The notes under the pieces are model-generated. The model was not told the origin of the DNA, did not search any database, and saw only the letters and a list, made by a program, of their open reading frames with translations. 15,256 nucleotides of DNA from Lonsdalea quercina subsp. quercina (lineage in GTDB: Bacteria; Pseudomonadota; Gammaproteobacteria; Enterobacterales; Enterobacteriaceae): assembly GCF_000688655.1 (NCBI RefSeq), contig NZ_JIBO01000010.1, positions 155,687 to 170,942 of the forward strand, read 5' to 3'. Position numbers and translations under genes: made by a program. The first letter of the stretch is position 1, and every line of letters begins with the position of its first letter. Positions 14,021 to 15,256 of the stretch are shown here, piece after piece.

Positions 14021-15154
14021 TTGAACGAAGCGATTTCCCGCCCTCAGTCTAAAACCCAAAAGGCGGCCACTCCGTTGCTGGAGGTCCGCAATCTGACCAA
14101 ATCCTACGACGGGCAACTGGCCGTCGATGACGTTAGCCTGACCATCTATAAGGGTGAACTCTTCGCTCTGCTCGGTGCGTCCGGCTGCGGTAAATCCACG
14201 CTGCTGCGTATGCTGGCTGGCTTTGAACGGCCGACGCAGGGGCAAATTATGCTGGACGGTCAGGATTTGTCGTTAGTGCCGCCCTATCTACGTCCTATCA
14301 ACATGATGTTTCAGTCCTACGCCCTATTCCCCCATATGTCCGTAGAGAAGAATATTGCTTTCGGCCTCAGGCAGGACAGGCTGTCGCGCGGAGAAATTAA
14401 AGATCGGGTGGCGGAAATGCTCTCGCTCGTTCACATGCAGGAGTTCGCCAACCGTAAGCCGCACCAGCTTTCCGGTGGTCAGCGTCAGCGCGTTGCGCTC
14501 GCGCGAAGTCTGGCGAAACGCCCCAAGCTGCTGCTGTTGGATGAACCGATGGGCGCCTTGGATAAAAAGCTGCGCGACCGGATGCAGTTGGAAGTGGTGG
14601 ATATTCTGGAACGGGTCGGCGTTACCTGCGTAATGGTCACACACGACCAGGAAGAAGCGATGACGATGGCGGGACGTATCGCGATCATGAATCGCGGGAA
14701 ATTTGTGCAGATCGGCGAGCCGGAAGAGATCTACGAAAATCCGACTACCCGATTCAGCGCGGAGTTTATTGGCTCGGTGAACATGTTCGAGGGGCTGTTG
14801 CAGGAACGTCAGGACGATGCATTCATCCTACAAAGCCCGGGGCTGGTGCATCCGCTCAAGGTGGCTTCCGACGTCTCGGTGGTCGACGGCTTACCGGTGT
14901 CCATCGCGTTGCGACCCGAAAAAATCATGTTATGCGAAAATGAGCCGGAAGACGGCTGCAATTTTGCGGTGGGTGAGGTGGTGCACATCGCTTATCTGGG
15001 CGATTTATCGATCTATCACGTTCGTCTTAAAAGCGGACAGGTTCTCAGTGCACAGTTGCAGAACGTCTACCGCTATCGCAAAAATGCGCCGACGTGGGGC
15101 GATGAAGTGCGGTTGTGCTGGGATGCGGACAGCTGTGTGGTGCTGACGGTGTAG
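14021..15154 (+). CDS. potG: Putrescine ABC importer ATPase PotG
   Basis: ATPase subunit of PotFGHI, cytoplasmic face of the inner membrane, 377 residues, identical in length to E. coli PotG as I recall it. Walker A GASGCGKST (52-60), Q-loop MMFQSYALFPHM (95-106), signature LSGGQRQR (150-157), Walker B LLLLDEP (170-176), H-loop His208 (THDQEEAM). A C-terminal TOBE-type regulatory domain spans about 290-375 (SIALRPEKIMLCE, VHIAYLGDLSIYHVRL). The best start is TTG at 14021, giving MNEAISRPQSKTQK, which aligns with the E. coli N-terminus; GGAGAG (14008-14013) is 7 nt upstream and no ATG lies nearby. An in-frame TTG at 13997 has no such support. A TTG start may keep PotG below PotF level. potH starts 17 nt after the stop. 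Confidence 0.96.
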   Translation: MNEAISRPQSKTQKAATPLLEVRNLTKSYDGQLAVDDVSLTIYKGELFALLGASGCGKSTLLRMLAGFERPTQGQIMLDGQDLSLVPPYLRPINMMFQSYALFPHMSVEKNIAFGLRQDRLSRGEIKDRVAEMLSLVHMQEFANRKPHQLSGGQRQRVALARSLAKRPKLLLLDEPMGALDKKLRDRMQLEVVDILERVGVTCVMVTHDQEEAMTMAGRIAIMNRGKFVQIGEPEEIYENPTTRFSAEFIGSVNMFEGLLQERQDDAFILQSPGLVHPLKVASDVSVVDGLPVSIALRPEKIMLCENEPEDGCNFAVGEVVHIAYLGDLSIYHVRLKSGQVLSAQLQNVYRYRKNAPTWGDEVRLCWDADSCVVLTV

Positions 15155-15171
15155 CTGGGGAGCACACATCA

Positions 15172-15256
15172 ATGACGATCTTATCTGAACAACATCAGAC
15201 AACGGGGAAAACCGTCGGCCTGCTCAGGCGCTGGCGGATGCGGTATGGCCACAAAG
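15172..15256 (+). CDS. potH: Putrescine ABC importer permease PotH, N-terminal fragment
   Basis: ATG at 15172 with GGGGAG (15157-15162) 9 nt upstream, 17 nt after the potG stop. The 28 readable codons (MTILSEQHQTTGKTVGLLRR, then WRMRYGHK) run off the right edge. The end resembles the pre-membrane segment of PotH (E. coli LWLSQLQMKHGRKL). Identity rests mainly on operon position. Confidence 0.85.
   Translation, partial: MTILSEQHQTTGKTVGLLRRWRMRYGHK

Overview
This is an ordinary stretch of enterobacterial chromosome. Protein identities to Escherichia coli products are recognisable across most of the window. The gene order follows E. coli around rimO, gstB, dacC, deoR, ybjL, ybjM, grxA, nfsA, ybjN and potFGH, but several E. 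coli genes are missing from their usual places and one ABC cassette is added. The divergence and the missing genes suggest a member of Enterobacterales outside the Escherichia/Salmonella group, perhaps Pectobacteriaceae. That placement is an inference. No phage, IS element, tRNA, rRNA or CRISPR array was seen.

Left third (1-5121): rimO (ribosomal protein S12 methylthiotransferase, minus strand) with a 3' terminator; gstB-like glutathione S-transferase (minus); then, divergent from gstB, a three-gene ABC importer cassette of the MetQ-MetN-MetI type. The binding protein comes first and has a signal-peptidase-I leader instead of a lipoprotein leader. A terminator-like hairpin separates it from the ATPase and permease genes, which overlap by 8 bp. 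Three mutually complementary segments lie after the permease gene.

Middle (5291-9504): dacC (PBP6-type D,D-carboxypeptidase, plus) converges on deoR (minus). The two 3' ends overlap by 65 bp because DeoR has a C-terminal extension of about 30 residues. A 535-bp gap with several hairpins follows, then ybjL (AspT/RCK-type transporter, minus). The E. coli genes expected between deoR and ybjL are absent.

Right part (9536-15256): ybjM (small membrane protein) preceded by a 57-codon GTG-start ORF with a good ribosome binding site; grxA (minus) divergent from nfsA (GTG start, with a hairpin-rich leader); ybjN with a long leader holding a 48-codon ORF; then the putrescine importer operon potF-potG-potH (potH cut by the window edge), with a perfect 12-bp hairpin between potF and potG and a TTG start for potG. 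ybjC (before nfsA) and rimK (between nfsA and ybjN) are absent.

Functionally the window combines amino-acid and polyamine uptake (Met-type ABC, PotFGH), redox defence (GstB, GrxA, NfsA), cell-wall trimming (DacC), nucleoside catabolism control (DeoR) and ribosome modification (RimO). I found no convincing new multi-gene system. The candidates worth checking are small ORFs, RNA leaders and repeated palindromes in the intergenic regions.
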